Source of the DNA: an uncultured Collinsella sp.
Lineage (GTDB): Bacteria; Actinomycetota; Coriobacteriia; Coriobacteriales; Coriobacteriaceae
Reading direction: 5' to 3'
Assembly (NCBI GenBank): GCA_900541135.1
Contig: UQIG01000007.1
Location: 1 to 64,000 of the forward strand
Length of the DNA stretch: 64,000 nucleotides
The notes below the pieces were generated by a model. It saw only the letters and a list, made by a program, of their open reading frames with translations, made no database searches and was not told the DNA's origin. Below, piece after piece: positions 8,715 through 17,334 of the stretch. The translations under genes and the position numbers were made by a program. The stretch's first letter is position 1, and each line of letters begins with the position of its first letter.

Positions 8715-8900
8715 GTGGCTAAGACATCGATGATCGTCAAGTGCAATCGCAAGCAGAAGTTCTCTACTCGTGAGTACACGCGCTGCCAGCGCTGCGGCCG
8801 TCCGCACTCTGTGTACCGCAAGTTCGGCCTGTGCCGTGTCTGCTTCCGCGAGCTTGCACTCAAGGGCGAGCTTCCCGGCGTTAAGAAGGCCAGCTGGTAA
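8715..8900 (+). CDS. rpsZ: 30S ribosomal protein S14, zinc-binding type Z
   Basis: 61 residues, GTG start after GAGGAGG. Two CxxC pairs (CQRC and CRVC) flank GRPHSVYRKFGL, so this is the short zinc-dependent S14, typical of many Gram-positives. It assembles into the 30S head. It lies between rplE and rpsH as in the classical spc order. Confidence 0.97.
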   Translation: MAKTSMIVKCNRKQKFSTREYTRCQRCGRPHSVYRKFGLCRVCFRELALKGELPGVKKASW

Positions 8901-9019
8901 GTCACTACCAGCGTTTCAAGCATCAGTTTGGAACAGGGAAAACGCGCTAAAAAGGCTTTGCCGTTAAGGGCGGCGAAGAACCAAGAGCACGTGTTCATCA
9001 AGAACGAAGGAGAATCTGT

Positions 9020-9418
9020 ATGAACCTTACAGACCCGATCGCAGATATGCTTACGCGCATCCGTAACGCTAACTCTGTGAACAAGGCCACGGTCTCCATG
9101 CCGAGCAGCAAGAAGCTCGTCGAGATCGCTCGTGTTCTGCACGAGGAGGGCTACATCGAGGGCTACGATGTCGAGGACACCGTTCCCCAGAAGACTCTGC
9201 ACATCACGCTTAAGTATGGTCCCAAGAAGGCTAAGGTCATCAACGGCATCCGCCGCATTTCCAAGCCGGGCCTGCGTAAGTATACCGGCGTTGCCGACAT
9301 GCCCCGCGTCCGCGGTGGCCTTGGTACCGCCATTATTTCCACCAGCCATGGCGTCATGACCGACCGCGATGCTCGCAAGCACAACGTCGGCGGCGAGATC
9401 ATCGCTTACGTCTGGTAA
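9020..9418 (+). CDS. rpsH: 30S ribosomal protein S8
   Basis: 132 residues, beginning MNLTDPIADMLTRIRNAN and ending with the conserved GGEIIAYVW. S8 binds 16S rRNA helix 21 and represses the spc operon in E. coli. The ATG is preceded by GAAGGAGAA. A 119-base spacer separates it from rpsZ. Full length with no anomalies. Confidence 0.98.
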   Translation: MNLTDPIADMLTRIRNANSVNKATVSMPSSKKLVEIARVLHEEGYIEGYDVEDTVPQKTLHITLKYGPKKAKVINGIRRISKPGLRKYTGVADMPRVRGGLGTAIISTSHGVMTDRDARKHNVGGEIIAYVW

Positions 9419-9451
9419 TTCGCTCGGTAGGTAGAAGGAAAGGAGATCACC

Positions 9452-9988
9452 GTGTCTCGTATCGGTAATAAGCCTGTCCAGATTCCCGCCGGAGTCGAAG
9501 TGGCAGTCAACGGCAACAACGTTGTCGTCAAGGGCCCCAAGGGCCAGCTCGAGCTCGATGTCTTTGAGAAGCTCGCTATCAACGTCGAGGACAACGTCCT
9601 CACCGTTTCCCGTCCCGACGACGAGCGTGAGACCCGTGCCCGCCACGGCCTCACCCGCGCCCTCATCCACAACATGGTTGTTGGCGTTTCCGAGGGCTTC
9701 GAGAAGAAGCTCGAGCTCGCCGGCGTCGGTTACCGCGTGCAGCAGAAGGGCAAGAACCTCGAGTTCTCCCTGGGCTTCTCGCACCCCGTGATCGTCGAGG
9801 CTCCCGAGGGCATCACCTTCGAGGTTCCCGACAACACCCACGTGAACGTCAAGGGTATCAACAAGCAGCAGGTCGGTCAGATCGCCGCTGAGATCCGCGG
9901 CCATCGTCCTCCCGAGCCTTACAAGGGCAAGGGTATCCACTACGTTGGCGAGCACATCCGCCGCAAGCTGGGTAAGGCCGCCAAGTAG
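9452..9988 (+). CDS. rplF: 50S ribosomal protein L6
   Basis: 178 residues, GTG start after AAAGGAG. It begins SRIGNKPVQIPAGV and carries the two L6 repeats, ending with EPYKGKGIHYVGE and RRKLGK. L6 sits near the factor-binding region of the 50S subunit. A CCAGCACC/GGTGCTGG hairpin lies in the spacer before rplR. Confidence 0.98.
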   Translation: MSRIGNKPVQIPAGVEVAVNGNNVVVKGPKGQLELDVFEKLAINVEDNVLTVSRPDDERETRARHGLTRALIHNMVVGVSEGFEKKLELAGVGYRVQQKGKNLEFSLGFSHPVIVEAPEGITFEVPDNTHVNVKGINKQQVGQIAAEIRGHRPPEPYKGKGIHYVGEHIRRKLGKAAK

Positions 9989-10013
9989 TCGTAACCGACT
10001 CACTCGCATAAGA

Positions 10014-10035
10014 CCAGCACCCCGTCAGGTGCTGG
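10014..10035 (+). other. Intercistronic hairpin between rplF and rplR
   Basis: Perfect 8-bp stem CCAGCACC / GGTGCTGG with a 6-base loop, followed about ten bases later by a T-run just before the rplR ribosome binding site. It may attenuate or stabilise downstream mRNA. Confidence 0.4.
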
Positions 10036-10063
10036 CAAGATCAACCTTTTTAGGAGTTTACGT

Positions 10064-10432
10064 ATGAACAAGCATAAGGCGAAGCTGGAAGGCCTCAAGC
10101 GTCGTCAGCGTCGTGTTCGCGGCAAGGTCTCGGGTACCTCCGAGCGTCCGCGTCTTCGCGTGACCCGTACTAACGCCAACATCTATGCCCAGATCATCGA
10201 CGACAGCAAGGGCTCCAGCCTGACGCTCGTCTCTGCCTCGACCCTCGAGGCCGAGTTCAAGGGCACCCACACCTCGAACAAGGAGGCTGCGGAGAAGGTC
10301 GGTCAGCTCGTTGGCAAGCGCGCCATCGAGGCCGGCATCACCAAGGTCGCCTTCGATCGCGGTGGCCGTATCTACCATGGCCGCGTCAAGGCCCTCGCCG
10401 ACGGCGCTCGTGCCGCCGGTCTCGAGTTCTAG
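10064..10432 (+). CDS. rplR: 50S ribosomal protein L18
   Basis: 122 residues. It has the basic N-terminus, GTSERPRLRVTRTN, and the C-terminal FDRGGRIYHGRVKALADGAR of L18. L18 carries 5S rRNA into the 50S subunit together with L5. AGGAG precedes the ATG, and rpsE starts 14 bases after its stop. Confidence 0.98.
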   Translation: MNKHKAKLEGLKRRQRRVRGKVSGTSERPRLRVTRTNANIYAQIIDDSKGSSLTLVSASTLEAEFKGTHTSNKEAAEKVGQLVGKRAIEAGITKVAFDRGGRIYHGRVKALADGARAAGLEF

Positions 10433-10446
10433 GAGGTATGTAGCAC

Positions 10447-10971
10447 ATGGCTCGTAATCAGAAGCAGCAGCGCGAGGCCTCCGAGTTCGAGGAGCGCGTC
10501 GTTTACATCAACCGCGTGTCGAAGACCGTCAAGGGTGGTCGTCGCATGAGCCTCGTCGCTCTCGTCGTCGTTGGCGACGGCAAGGGCAACGTCGGCGTTG
10601 GCATGGGCAAGTCCGCTGAGGTGCCCATGGCCATCTCCAAGGCATCTCTCGATGCCAAGAAGAACATGTTCCACGTGCCGGTGACCGAGCAGGGCACCAT
10701 CCCGCACGAGGTTCTCGGCCACTTTGGTGCCGGCCGCATCATCATCAAGCCCGCTGTCGAGGGTACCGGCGTTATCGCCGGCGGCGCTGTGCGTCCCCTC
10801 TTTGAGCTTGCTGGCATCAAGAACGTCCTGTCCAAGTCCCTCGGTACCGACAACGGCCTCAACATCATCAAGGCTGCCGTCGAGGGCCTCAAGGAGCTCT
10901 CCAGCCCTGAGGACGTCGCGGCTCGCCGTGGCCTGACGGTCTCTGAGATGTTCGTCGGTAAGGAGAACTAA
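10447..10971 (+). CDS. rpsE: 30S ribosomal protein S5
   Basis: 174 residues. An N-terminal double-stranded-RNA-binding-like domain (EFEERVVYINRVSKTVKGG) is followed by the C-terminal S5 fold with GAGRIIIKPAVEGTGVIAGG. S5 helps decoding accuracy in the 30S body. GGAGG precedes the ATG. rpmD follows after a 2-base gap, so translation is probably coupled. Confidence 0.98.
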   Translation: MARNQKQQREASEFEERVVYINRVSKTVKGGRRMSLVALVVVGDGKGNVGVGMGKSAEVPMAISKASLDAKKNMFHVPVTEQGTIPHEVLGHFGAGRIIIKPAVEGTGVIAGGAVRPLFELAGIKNVLSKSLGTDNGLNIIKAAVEGLKELSSPEDVAARRGLTVSEMFVGKEN

Positions 10972-10973
10972 GC

Positions 10974-11156
10974 ATGGCTGACACCATCAAGATCAAGCAG
11001 GTCCGCAGCACCAACGGTTGCAAGCAGGACCAGGTCCGTACTGTCCGTGCCCTCGGTCTCCACAGGATCCGCGAGGTTCGCGAGATTGCTGACAACGAGT
11101 CCGTCCGCGGCATGATCTTCAAGGTCAAGCACCTTGTCGAGATTGTAGAGGAGTAG
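10974..11156 (+). CDS. rpmD: 50S ribosomal protein L30
   Basis: 60 residues beginning MADTIKIKQVRS, with the LGLHRIREVREI core of bacterial L30. Start and stop nearly abut rpsE and rplO. Normal length. Confidence 0.97.
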   Translation: MADTIKIKQVRSTNGCKQDQVRTVRALGLHRIREVREIADNESVRGMIFKVKHLVEIVEE

Positions 11157-11159
11157 CAA

Positions 11160-11609
11160 ATGCAGCTTCACGATCTTACTCCCGCGCCCGGTTCCACCAA
11201 GAACCGCAAGCGCGTCGGCCGTGGCAATTCTTCGGGTCACGGCACCACTTCTGGCCGCGGTCAGAAGGGCCAGGGTTCCCGCTCTGGCGGCACCAAGGGT
11301 GCCGGCTTCGAGGGTGGCCAGACTCCGCTGGCCATGCGCCTGCCCAAGCTTCCGGGCTTCCGCAACCCCCGTCGTATCGAGTACACCGCTGTTAACGTTG
11401 AGCGTCTCGAGCGCAAGTTCGAGGACGGCGCTGTGATCGACGGTGCCGCTCTTAAGGCCGCTCGCATCACCAAGAGCGAGTTCGAGCCCGTCAAGGTGCT
11501 CGGCAATGGTGAGCTCACCAAGAAGTTCACGGTCAAGGTCGACAAGGTCAGCGCTTCTGCGCAGGCCAAGATCGAGGCCGCCGGCGGAAAGGTCGAGCTG
11601 CCGTGCTAA
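11160..11609 (+). CDS. rplO: 50S ribosomal protein L15
   Basis: 149 residues. The Gly-rich basic N-terminus (RVGRGNSSGHGTTSGRGQKG) is the L15 hallmark. The 3' end overlaps the GTG start of secY by 7 bases, which suggests coupled translation as seen in other bacteria. Confidence 0.98.
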   Translation: MQLHDLTPAPGSTKNRKRVGRGNSSGHGTTSGRGQKGQGSRSGGTKGAGFEGGQTPLAMRLPKLPGFRNPRRIEYTAVNVERLERKFEDGAVIDGAALKAARITKSEFEPVKVLGNGELTKKFTVKVDKVSASAQAKIEAAGGKVELPC

Positions 11610-12889
11610 ATGGTCTTAAGAATGCTTTCCGCATCAAAGAATTGCGCGAAAAGATTCTTTTTACCATAGCTATGCTCGTCGTGTACCGCATTGGTGCGCA
11701 CGTTCCTGTGCCCGGCATTCCCTTCCAGGGGATGCTGGGCCTTTTCTCGACCGATAACAATTCGGTCGCCGCAGGTGCTATGGCCCTCCTGAATCTTTTC
11801 TCTGGCGGCGCGTTGAGCTATGTGTCGGTGTTTTCGCTGGGCATCATGCCTTACATCACCAGCTCGATCATCCTCCAGATGCTCCAGGCCGTCGTGCCTT
11901 CCCTGCATGAGCTTGCCCGCGAGGGCGAGGTCGGTCAGACCAAGATTACGCAGTATTCGCGTTACCTCACCCTGGCTCTGGCAATCCTCAACTCCGTGGG
12001 TTACCTCTTCCTCTTTAAGAGCTTCGGCATCAGCTTCAATGGCGCCGGCGCTCCCGAGATCATCTTCGACCTCATGATCGTCGGTACGCTCACCGCGGGC
12101 GCCATGCTGATCATGTGGATTGGTGAGCTCATCACCCAGCGCGGTATCGGCAATGGCATGTCGCTGATCATCTTCGCGAACATCATGGCCGGTCTGCCGC
12201 AGGCTATCTTCTCCAGCACCGAGGGCAATGCCGGTGGCATCATCACCATGGTGATCATCTGCGCCATCATCCTGCTGGTTATCCCGCTGATTGTTTTCCT
12301 TGAGCGCGGCCAGCGCCGCATCCCGGTCTCCTACGCTAAGCGCGTCGTGGGCCGTCGCATGATGGGTGGCCAGACCACCTACCTGCCCATCAAGGTCAAC
12401 ACCGCGGGTGTCGTGCCGATCATCTTCGCTTCGGCGCTGCTGTACTTCCCGGCTCAGATTGCCGTGTTCTTCCCCGGCATCGGCTGGATTCAGGCAGTTG
12501 CCTCCGCGCTTTCGACCGGTTGGCTCAACTGGGTGCTTAACGTTGTCCTCATCGTGTTCTTCGCGTACTTCTACACCTCCATGGTGTTCAACCCCGATGA
12601 AACGGCCGATAACCTTAAGAAGCAGGGCGGCTTTATTCCGGGCGTCCGTCCGGGTAGGGCTACCGCGGCCTACATCAAGAACGCGCTCAACAAGATCACG
12701 CTTCCCAGCGCTGTCTTTTTGGCGCTCATCGCCATCGTGCCTTCGATCATCTTCTCCTTCACGGGTAACCATCTGATCCAGGCATTTGGCGGCACGTCCA
12801 TCCTCATCATGGTCGGCGTCGTGCTCGACACGGTCGATAAGCTCGAAGGCCAGATCAAGATGTATGATTACGATGGATTCTTTAAATAG
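11603..12889 (+). CDS. secY: Protein translocase subunit SecY
   Basis: 428 residues, ten membrane segments expected. It has the N-terminal FRIKELREKILFTIAMLVVYRIG, the plug-region Ser/Gly-rich segment (LLNLFSGGALSYVSVFSLGIMPYI), and the cytoplasmic loop ERGQRRIPVSYAKR. It forms the Sec channel with SecE and works with SecA, encoded at 40.7 kb. The GTG start overlaps rplO. Confidence 0.98.
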   Translation: MLNGLKNAFRIKELREKILFTIAMLVVYRIGAHVPVPGIPFQGMLGLFSTDNNSVAAGAMALLNLFSGGALSYVSVFSLGIMPYITSSIILQMLQAVVPSLHELAREGEVGQTKITQYSRYLTLALAILNSVGYLFLFKSFGISFNGAGAPEIIFDLMIVGTLTAGAMLIMWIGELITQRGIGNGMSLIIFANIMAGLPQAIFSSTEGNAGGIITMVIICAIILLVIPLIVFLERGQRRIPVSYAKRVVGRRMMGGQTTYLPIKVNTAGVVPIIFASALLYFPAQIAVFFPGIGWIQAVASALSTGWLNWVLNVVLIVFFAYFYTSMVFNPDETADNLKKQGGFIPGVRPGRATAAYIKNALNKITLPSAVFLALIAIVPSIIFSFTGNHLIQAFGGTSILIMVGVVLDTVDKLEGQIKMYDYDGFFK

Positions 12890-12907
12890 GCTAGAGGAGG
12901 ATTGCTC

Positions 12908-13534
12908 ATGAACCTCGTATTGCTCGGAGCTCCGGGTGCCGGTAAGGGCACCGTCGCACAGGAGCTCGTCGCCGAGTTTGGCGTCGCCCACATTTCCACG
13001 GGCGACCTGCTGCGTGCTGCCGTCAAGGGTGGCACCGAGCTTGGTATTCAGGCTAAGAAGTACATGGACGCTGGCGAGCTCGTTCCCGACCAGCTCGTGA
13101 TCGACCTTGTCAAGGAGCGCCTTGCCGCCGATGACGCCCAGCAGGGCTTCATCCTCGACGGCTTCCCGCGCAACACCGCCCAGGCTGTGACGCTCGATTC
13201 CGAGCTCTCCGCCATGGGTCGCGAGATCGACTGCGCCCTTCTGGTCGATGTGGCCCCCGAGGTCATTATCGATCGTCTGTCTTCGCGTCGCACCTGCCGC
13301 GCATGCGGTTACACCGGCACCGCTGCCGATGCTACCTGCCCCAAGTGTGGCGGCGAGATGTATCAGCGCGACGACGACAAGCCCGAGACCATCAAGAACC
13401 GTCTCGACGTCTACGAGAAGTCCACGAGCCCGCTCGTCGACTACTATCGTGGCCAGGGTCTGCTCAAGTCGGTCAACGGTGACCAGGCTCGCGAGACCGT
13501 GTACGGGGATGTCAAAGAGGCTCTCGGTCTATGA
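12908..13534 (+). CDS. adk: Adenylate kinase
   Basis: 208 residues. The P-loop is GAPGAGKGT (residues 7-15). The LID contains four cysteines (CRACGYTG and CPKCGGE), so it is the zinc-stabilised long form. It interconverts AMP, ADP and ATP. The ATG at 12908 follows GAGGAGG; a TTG two codons upstream is less likely. The stop overlaps the map start as ATGA. Confidence 0.97.
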   Translation: MNLVLLGAPGAGKGTVAQELVAEFGVAHISTGDLLRAAVKGGTELGIQAKKYMDAGELVPDQLVIDLVKERLAADDAQQGFILDGFPRNTAQAVTLDSELSAMGREIDCALLVDVAPEVIIDRLSSRRTCRACGYTGTAADATCPKCGGEMYQRDDDKPETIKNRLDVYEKSTSPLVDYYRGQGLLKSVNGDQARETVYGDVKEALGL

Positions 13535-14319
13535 TCAAGATTAAGTCTGCAACGCAAATCGAGCAGATGAAGAAGGCAGGAGCGCTATCTAAGATGGCGC
13601 TCCGCCACGTTGGAGCCATGGTGCGCCCCGGCGTTTCCACCTTTGAGCTCGATCAGCTCGCGGAGCAGATTATCCGCATGCATGGCGGCACCCCGGCCTT
13701 TAAGGGTTACGGCGGGTTCCCGGGGACCATTTGCGCATCGATCAACGATGCCGTGGTCCACGGTATTCCCAACCCCGACATGATCCTGCGCGATGGCGAT
13801 ATCATCTCCATCGATACGGGAGCCGTTGTCGACGGTTGGGTCGGCGATAACGCTTGGACGTTTTTCGTCGGCACCCCCACGCCCGAAGCCAAGGCTTTGT
13901 GCGAGGTCACGCGCGATTGCCTTAAGGCAGCCATCGAGCAGGCTGTTCCCGGTAACCATATCGGGGACGTCGGTTATGCCGTTCAGTCCCTCGCCGAGTC
14001 TCACGGTTACGGTGTGCTTCGTGATTATGTAGGCCATGGCATTGGCCGCGTGATGCACGAGGACCCCAACGTTCCTAACTATGGAAAGAAGGGGAGGGGC
14101 GTTCGCCTCCAGGCCGGCATGGTCATTGCCATCGAGCCGATGGTTACGATGGGTTCCAACCATGTGAGCACGGGCTCCGACGGTTGGATTGTTACGACCA
14201 ACGATCACCTGCCCGCCGCGCACTACGAGAACACCGTCGCCATTACCAATGACGGTCCGGTGATTCTCACCACGGATGCCCAAGGTGCTTGGTGCTCCCT
14301 CCAAGGCGGAGAAATGTAA
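13531..14319 (+). CDS. map: Methionine aminopeptidase, type I
   Basis: 262 residues. Metal ligands are in SIDTGAVVDGWVGDNAWTF, GHGIGRVMHE and AIEPM, as in type I enzymes without an N-terminal extension. It removes initiator Met from nascent proteins. It overlaps adk by 4 bases, so it is translationally coupled. The secY-adk-map order is classical. Confidence 0.97.
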   Translation: MIKIKSATQIEQMKKAGALSKMALRHVGAMVRPGVSTFELDQLAEQIIRMHGGTPAFKGYGGFPGTICASINDAVVHGIPNPDMILRDGDIISIDTGAVVDGWVGDNAWTFFVGTPTPEAKALCEVTRDCLKAAIEQAVPGNHIGDVGYAVQSLAESHGYGVLRDYVGHGIGRVMHEDPNVPNYGKKGRGVRLQAGMVIAIEPMVTMGSNHVSTGSDGWIVTTNDHLPAAHYENTVAITNDGPVILTTDAQGAWCSLQGGEM

Positions 14320-14355
14320 CAAGTTCCATTTAGTTGTGGAGCCATTACGAAGTTA

Positions 14356-14384
14356 TTACGATGCGTGCATACGTGTTGTAGAAT
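14356..14384 (+). promoter_or_regulatory. Candidate promoter for infA-rpmJ-rpsM unit
   Basis: TAGAAT at 14379-14384 with a weak TTACGA -35 at 14356-14361 and a 17-base spacer, in the 104-bp gap between map and infA. Confidence 0.35.
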
Positions 14385-14423
14385 ACTCAATCGCTGTCGT
14401 TTTCTAGAGAAAGATGATTGCTT

Positions 14424-14642
14424 GTGAAGAAGGAAGACGCAATTGAGCTCGAGGGTACGGTAAAGGAACCGTTGCCCAACGCCATGTTTAAGGTCGAGCT
14501 CGAGAACGGTCATTCGGTTCTGTGCAACATTTCTGGCAAGATCCGAATGAATTACATCCGTATTCTCCCCGGTGACAGGGTTGTCGTGGAGCTTTCCCCG
14601 TACGACCTGACCCGCGGCCGCATCACCTATCGCTACAAATAG
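14424..14642 (+). CDS. infA: Translation initiation factor IF-1
   Basis: 72 residues from GTG at 14424, matching the usual IF-1 length. It has the OB-fold sequence LPNAMFKVELENGH and GKIRMNYIRILPGD. A TTG two codons upstream is possible, but AGAAAG spacing and length favour the GTG. IF-1 binds the 30S A site. Confidence 0.96.
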   Translation: MKKEDAIELEGTVKEPLPNAMFKVELENGHSVLCNISGKIRMNYIRILPGDRVVVELSPYDLTRGRITYRYK

Positions 14643-14792
14643 CGGCACGCATACACGCACTCCATTTCCGACTGCAGGCTTAGCTCAACCTACGGTCGGA
14701 TTGTGTGTGAAGACCAGCCATAGTTTTAAACGCCTGCGGCTGGGCGAGTAGATAGTAGGGAAGTAGTTTGAGCGCTACCGAAAGGAAGAACG
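14643..14792 (+). other. Possible structured leader between infA and rpmJ
   Basis: 150 bases without a gene. CCGAC and GTCGG flank a loop at about 14670-14700, with weaker outer ACACGCAC/TGTGTGTG pairing. It may be a regulatory or processing structure; no known leader class was recognised. Confidence 0.25.
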
Positions 14793-14906
14793 ATGAAGGT
14801 ACGTCCTTCGGTCAAGAAGATGTGCGATAAGTGCAAAATCATTAGGCGCCATGGCAAGGTCCTCGTCATTTGCGAGAACCCCCGTCATAAGCAGCGTCAG
14901 GGTTAA
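14793..14906 (+). CDS. rpmJ: 50S ribosomal protein L36
   Basis: 37 residues, MKVRPSVKKMCDKCKIIRRH and onward, with the zinc ligands CDKC, Cys and His (ICENPRHKQRQG). It is the smallest gene in the cluster. AAAGGAAG precedes the ATG. The order infA-rpmJ-rpsM is classical. Confidence 0.97.
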   Translation: MKVRPSVKKMCDKCKIIRRHGKVLVICENPRHKQRQG

Positions 14907-14920
14907 GAGAGGAGACTACG

Positions 14921-15295
14921 TTGGCCCGTATTAATGGTGTCGACCTCCCGCGTGAGAAGCGCGTTGAGATCGGTCTGACCTACATTTACGGCATCGGCCG
15001 CACCACTGCGACGAAGATTTGCGTCGAGTGCAACGTTAACGTGGATACGCGCGTTAAGGACCTCACCGAGGATGAGGTTAACGCCATCCGCGATTATATC
15101 GATAAGAACCAGATCATGGTTGAGGGCGACCTCCGCCGTGAGCGCAACCAGAACGTCAAGCGCCTTATGGACATCGGCTGCAACCGCGGCCTTCGTCACC
15201 GCAAGGGCCTCCCGGTCCGCGGCCAGCGCACCCACACTAACGCTCGTACCCGCAAGGGCCCGAAGCGTCAGATCGGTGCTAAGAAGAAGAAATAA
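14921..15295 (+). CDS. rpsM: 30S ribosomal protein S13
   Basis: 124 residues, TTG start after GAGGAGACTACG. It begins ARINGVDLPREKRVEIGLTY and has the basic tail RTRKGPKRQIGAKKKK. S13 contacts the P-site tRNA and the 50S subunit at the head bridge. Confidence 0.97.
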   Translation: MARINGVDLPREKRVEIGLTYIYGIGRTTATKICVECNVNVDTRVKDLTEDEVNAIRDYIDKNQIMVEGDLRRERNQNVKRLMDIGCNRGLRHRKGLPVRGQRTHTNARTRKGPKRQIGAKKKK

Positions 15296-15309
15296 GGAGC
15301 GCTAGATAG

Positions 15310-15714
15310 ATGGCTACTGCTAAGAAGAACGTTCGCGCTGCCCGTCTGAAGCGCGCGGACCGTAAGAACATTTCCGTGGGCCAGGCTCACATTCGTTCTA
15401 CGTTCAACAACACGATCGTTTCGATCACCGATCCCCAGGGCAACGTCATTTCCTGGAAGTCGGCTGGCCAGGTGGGCTTCAAGGGCTCCCGTAAGTCCAC
15501 GCCGTTCGCTGCCCAGATGGCTGCCGAGGCTGCTGCCAAGCAGGCCATGGAGCACGGTATGAAGAAGGTTTCCGTCTTCGTCAAGGGCCCCGGCTCCGGT
15601 CGTGAGACCGCCATCCGCTCCCTCCAGGCTGCTGGCCTCGAGGTCTCGAGCATCCAGGACAAGACCCCCATTCCGCACAACGGCTGCCGCCCCAAGAAGC
15701 GTCGCCGCGTGTAA
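15310..15714 (+). CDS. rpsK: 30S ribosomal protein S11
   Basis: 134 residues with the S11 core AHIRSTFNNTIVSITDPQGN and the C-terminal PIPHNGCRPKKRRRV. S11 lies on the 30S platform near the Shine-Dalgarno helix. Confidence 0.98.
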   Translation: MATAKKNVRAARLKRADRKNISVGQAHIRSTFNNTIVSITDPQGNVISWKSAGQVGFKGSRKSTPFAAQMAAEAAAKQAMEHGMKKVSVFVKGPGSGRETAIRSLQAAGLEVSSIQDKTPIPHNGCRPKKRRRV

Positions 15715-15733
15715 CTGAAAGGATCGTATCAAT

Positions 15734-16330
15734 ATGGCAATCGACAGGACTCCTGTTCTTAAGCGCTGCCGTCAGCTCGGGATCGATCCCGCTGAGCTCG
15801 GTTACAGCAGCAAGAAGGAATCTATCCGTCAGCCCAAGCGCCGTCGCAAGGAATCTGAGTACGGCATGCAGCTGCGCGAGAAGCAGAAGGTCAAGTTCAT
15901 CTATGGCGTTCTGGAGAAGCAGTTCCACGGCTACTTCAACAAGGCCCGTAAGATGAACGGCGTCACCGGTGAGAACCTCATGATCATTCTTGAGTCTCGC
16001 CTCGACAACGTCGTCTTCCGTCTTGGCTTCGCCCGCACCCGCAAAGAGGCTCGTCAGTCCGTCCGTCACGGTCACTTCACCGTGAACGGCAAGCGCGTGG
16101 ACATCCCGTCCTACCGCGTCAAGGCCGGCGACGTCGTCGCTGTCGGCGAGAAGTTCCGTGACCTCCTCCCCATCAAGGAGGCCCTGATTTCCTCCGAGCG
16201 CTTTGAGGTCCCTGGCTGGCTCGAGGTCGATATCGAGAAGCTGTCTGGTAACGTGCTCGCTCTGCCGACGCGTGAGCAGATCAGCGGTGATATCAACGAG
16301 CAGCTCATCGTCGAGCTCTACTCTAAGTAG
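15734..16330 (+). CDS. rpsD: 30S ribosomal protein S4
   Basis: 198 residues. The central S4 RNA-binding domain has RLDNVVFRLGFARTRKEARQ and GHFTVNGKRVDIPSYRVK. S4 starts 30S assembly and represses the alpha operon in some bacteria. The N-terminus has no zinc cysteine cluster. Confidence 0.97.
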   Translation: MAIDRTPVLKRCRQLGIDPAELGYSSKKESIRQPKRRRKESEYGMQLREKQKVKFIYGVLEKQFHGYFNKARKMNGVTGENLMIILESRLDNVVFRLGFARTRKEARQSVRHGHFTVNGKRVDIPSYRVKAGDVVAVGEKFRDLLPIKEALISSERFEVPGWLEVDIEKLSGNVLALPTREQISGDINEQLIVELYSK

Positions 16331-16362
16331 TCCATCCGGGCTGCTGAGGCTGGAGGTAATAC

Positions 16363-17304
16363 ATGTCAGAATTCATTAGGCCTCAGGTTCAGGTCGAAGA
16401 GATCAACGAGACGTCTGCTCGTGTCTCCGTCGAGCCGCTCGAGCGTGGTTACGGCGATACGCTGGGTAACTCCCTTCGTCGCGTTCTTCTGTCCTCGCTC
16501 GAGGGTGCCGCCGTCGAGGCTATTCAGATCGATGGTGCGCAGCACGAGTTCATGACCATCCCTAACATGGTCGAGGATGTCACCGACATCGTCCTGAATG
16601 TCAAGGGTCTTGTCTTCAGGGCTCTCGGCACGACCGACGAGGCGACCGCCACCATTTCGGTTGACGGCCCCTGCGAGGTCACCGGTGCGGACTTCTTTAT
16701 TCCGTCCGAGTTTGAGCTGGTCAACCCCGAGCAGCACATCGCTACGCTCACCGAGGGTGGCCATCTCACCATGAGCATGCGCATCGGCTATGGCCGCGGC
16801 TATGTTTCTGGCGAGGCCAACAAGCGCGACAACGATCCCATCGGTGTGATCCACGTCGACTCGCTGTACTCGCCGGTTTCCCGTTGCGCCAAGCTCGTTG
16901 AGGCTTGCCGTGTCGGTCAGCACACCGACTACGACCGCCTTGTCCTCGAGATCGAGACCAACGGCTCCATCGCCCCGCGCGACGCCGTGGTCCAGGCTGC
17001 CAATATCATCAACCAGCATATGGCCGCCTTTATGAACCTTGCCGAGACCCCCGAGGTCGAGGAGGAGGCTTCGATCTTCGCTCCCGAGGTCACCAACGAC
17101 AACGCCGAGCTGGACAAGCAGATCGAGGATCTGGACCTTTCCGTCCGTTCCTACAACTGCCTTAAGCGCGCCAGCATTCACTCGGTCCGTCAGCTCGTTG
17201 AGTTCTCGGAGAACGATTTGCTCAACATCCGTAACTTCGGTGTTAAGTCGATCGAGGAAGTGAAGGACAAGCTTGAGTCCATGGGCCTGAGCCTGAAGGC
17301 TTAA
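16363..17304 (+). CDS. rpoA: RNA polymerase alpha subunit
   Basis: 313 residues. The N-terminal dimerisation domain has GYGDTLGNSLRRVLLSSLEG. The C-terminal domain has NCLKRASIHSVRQLVEFSE and NIRNFGVKSIEEVKDKL, which contacts UP elements and activators. GGAGGTAA precedes the ATG. Between rpsD and rplQ as in most bacteria. Confidence 0.98.
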   Translation: MSEFIRPQVQVEEINETSARVSVEPLERGYGDTLGNSLRRVLLSSLEGAAVEAIQIDGAQHEFMTIPNMVEDVTDIVLNVKGLVFRALGTTDEATATISVDGPCEVTGADFFIPSEFELVNPEQHIATLTEGGHLTMSMRIGYGRGYVSGEANKRDNDPIGVIHVDSLYSPVSRCAKLVEACRVGQHTDYDRLVLEIETNGSIAPRDAVVQAANIINQHMAAFMNLAETPEVEEEASIFAPEVTNDNAELDKQIEDLDLSVRSYNCLKRASIHSVRQLVEFSENDLLNIRNFGVKSIEEVKDKLESMGLSLKA

Positions 17305-17334
17305 TGCTTCGCATATTTGAGGAGAAACTAGACC

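Noticed and set aside
11606..12991. 461-codon open frame antisense to secY
   Set aside because: Charged, His/Asp-rich product typical of the complement of a membrane protein gene.
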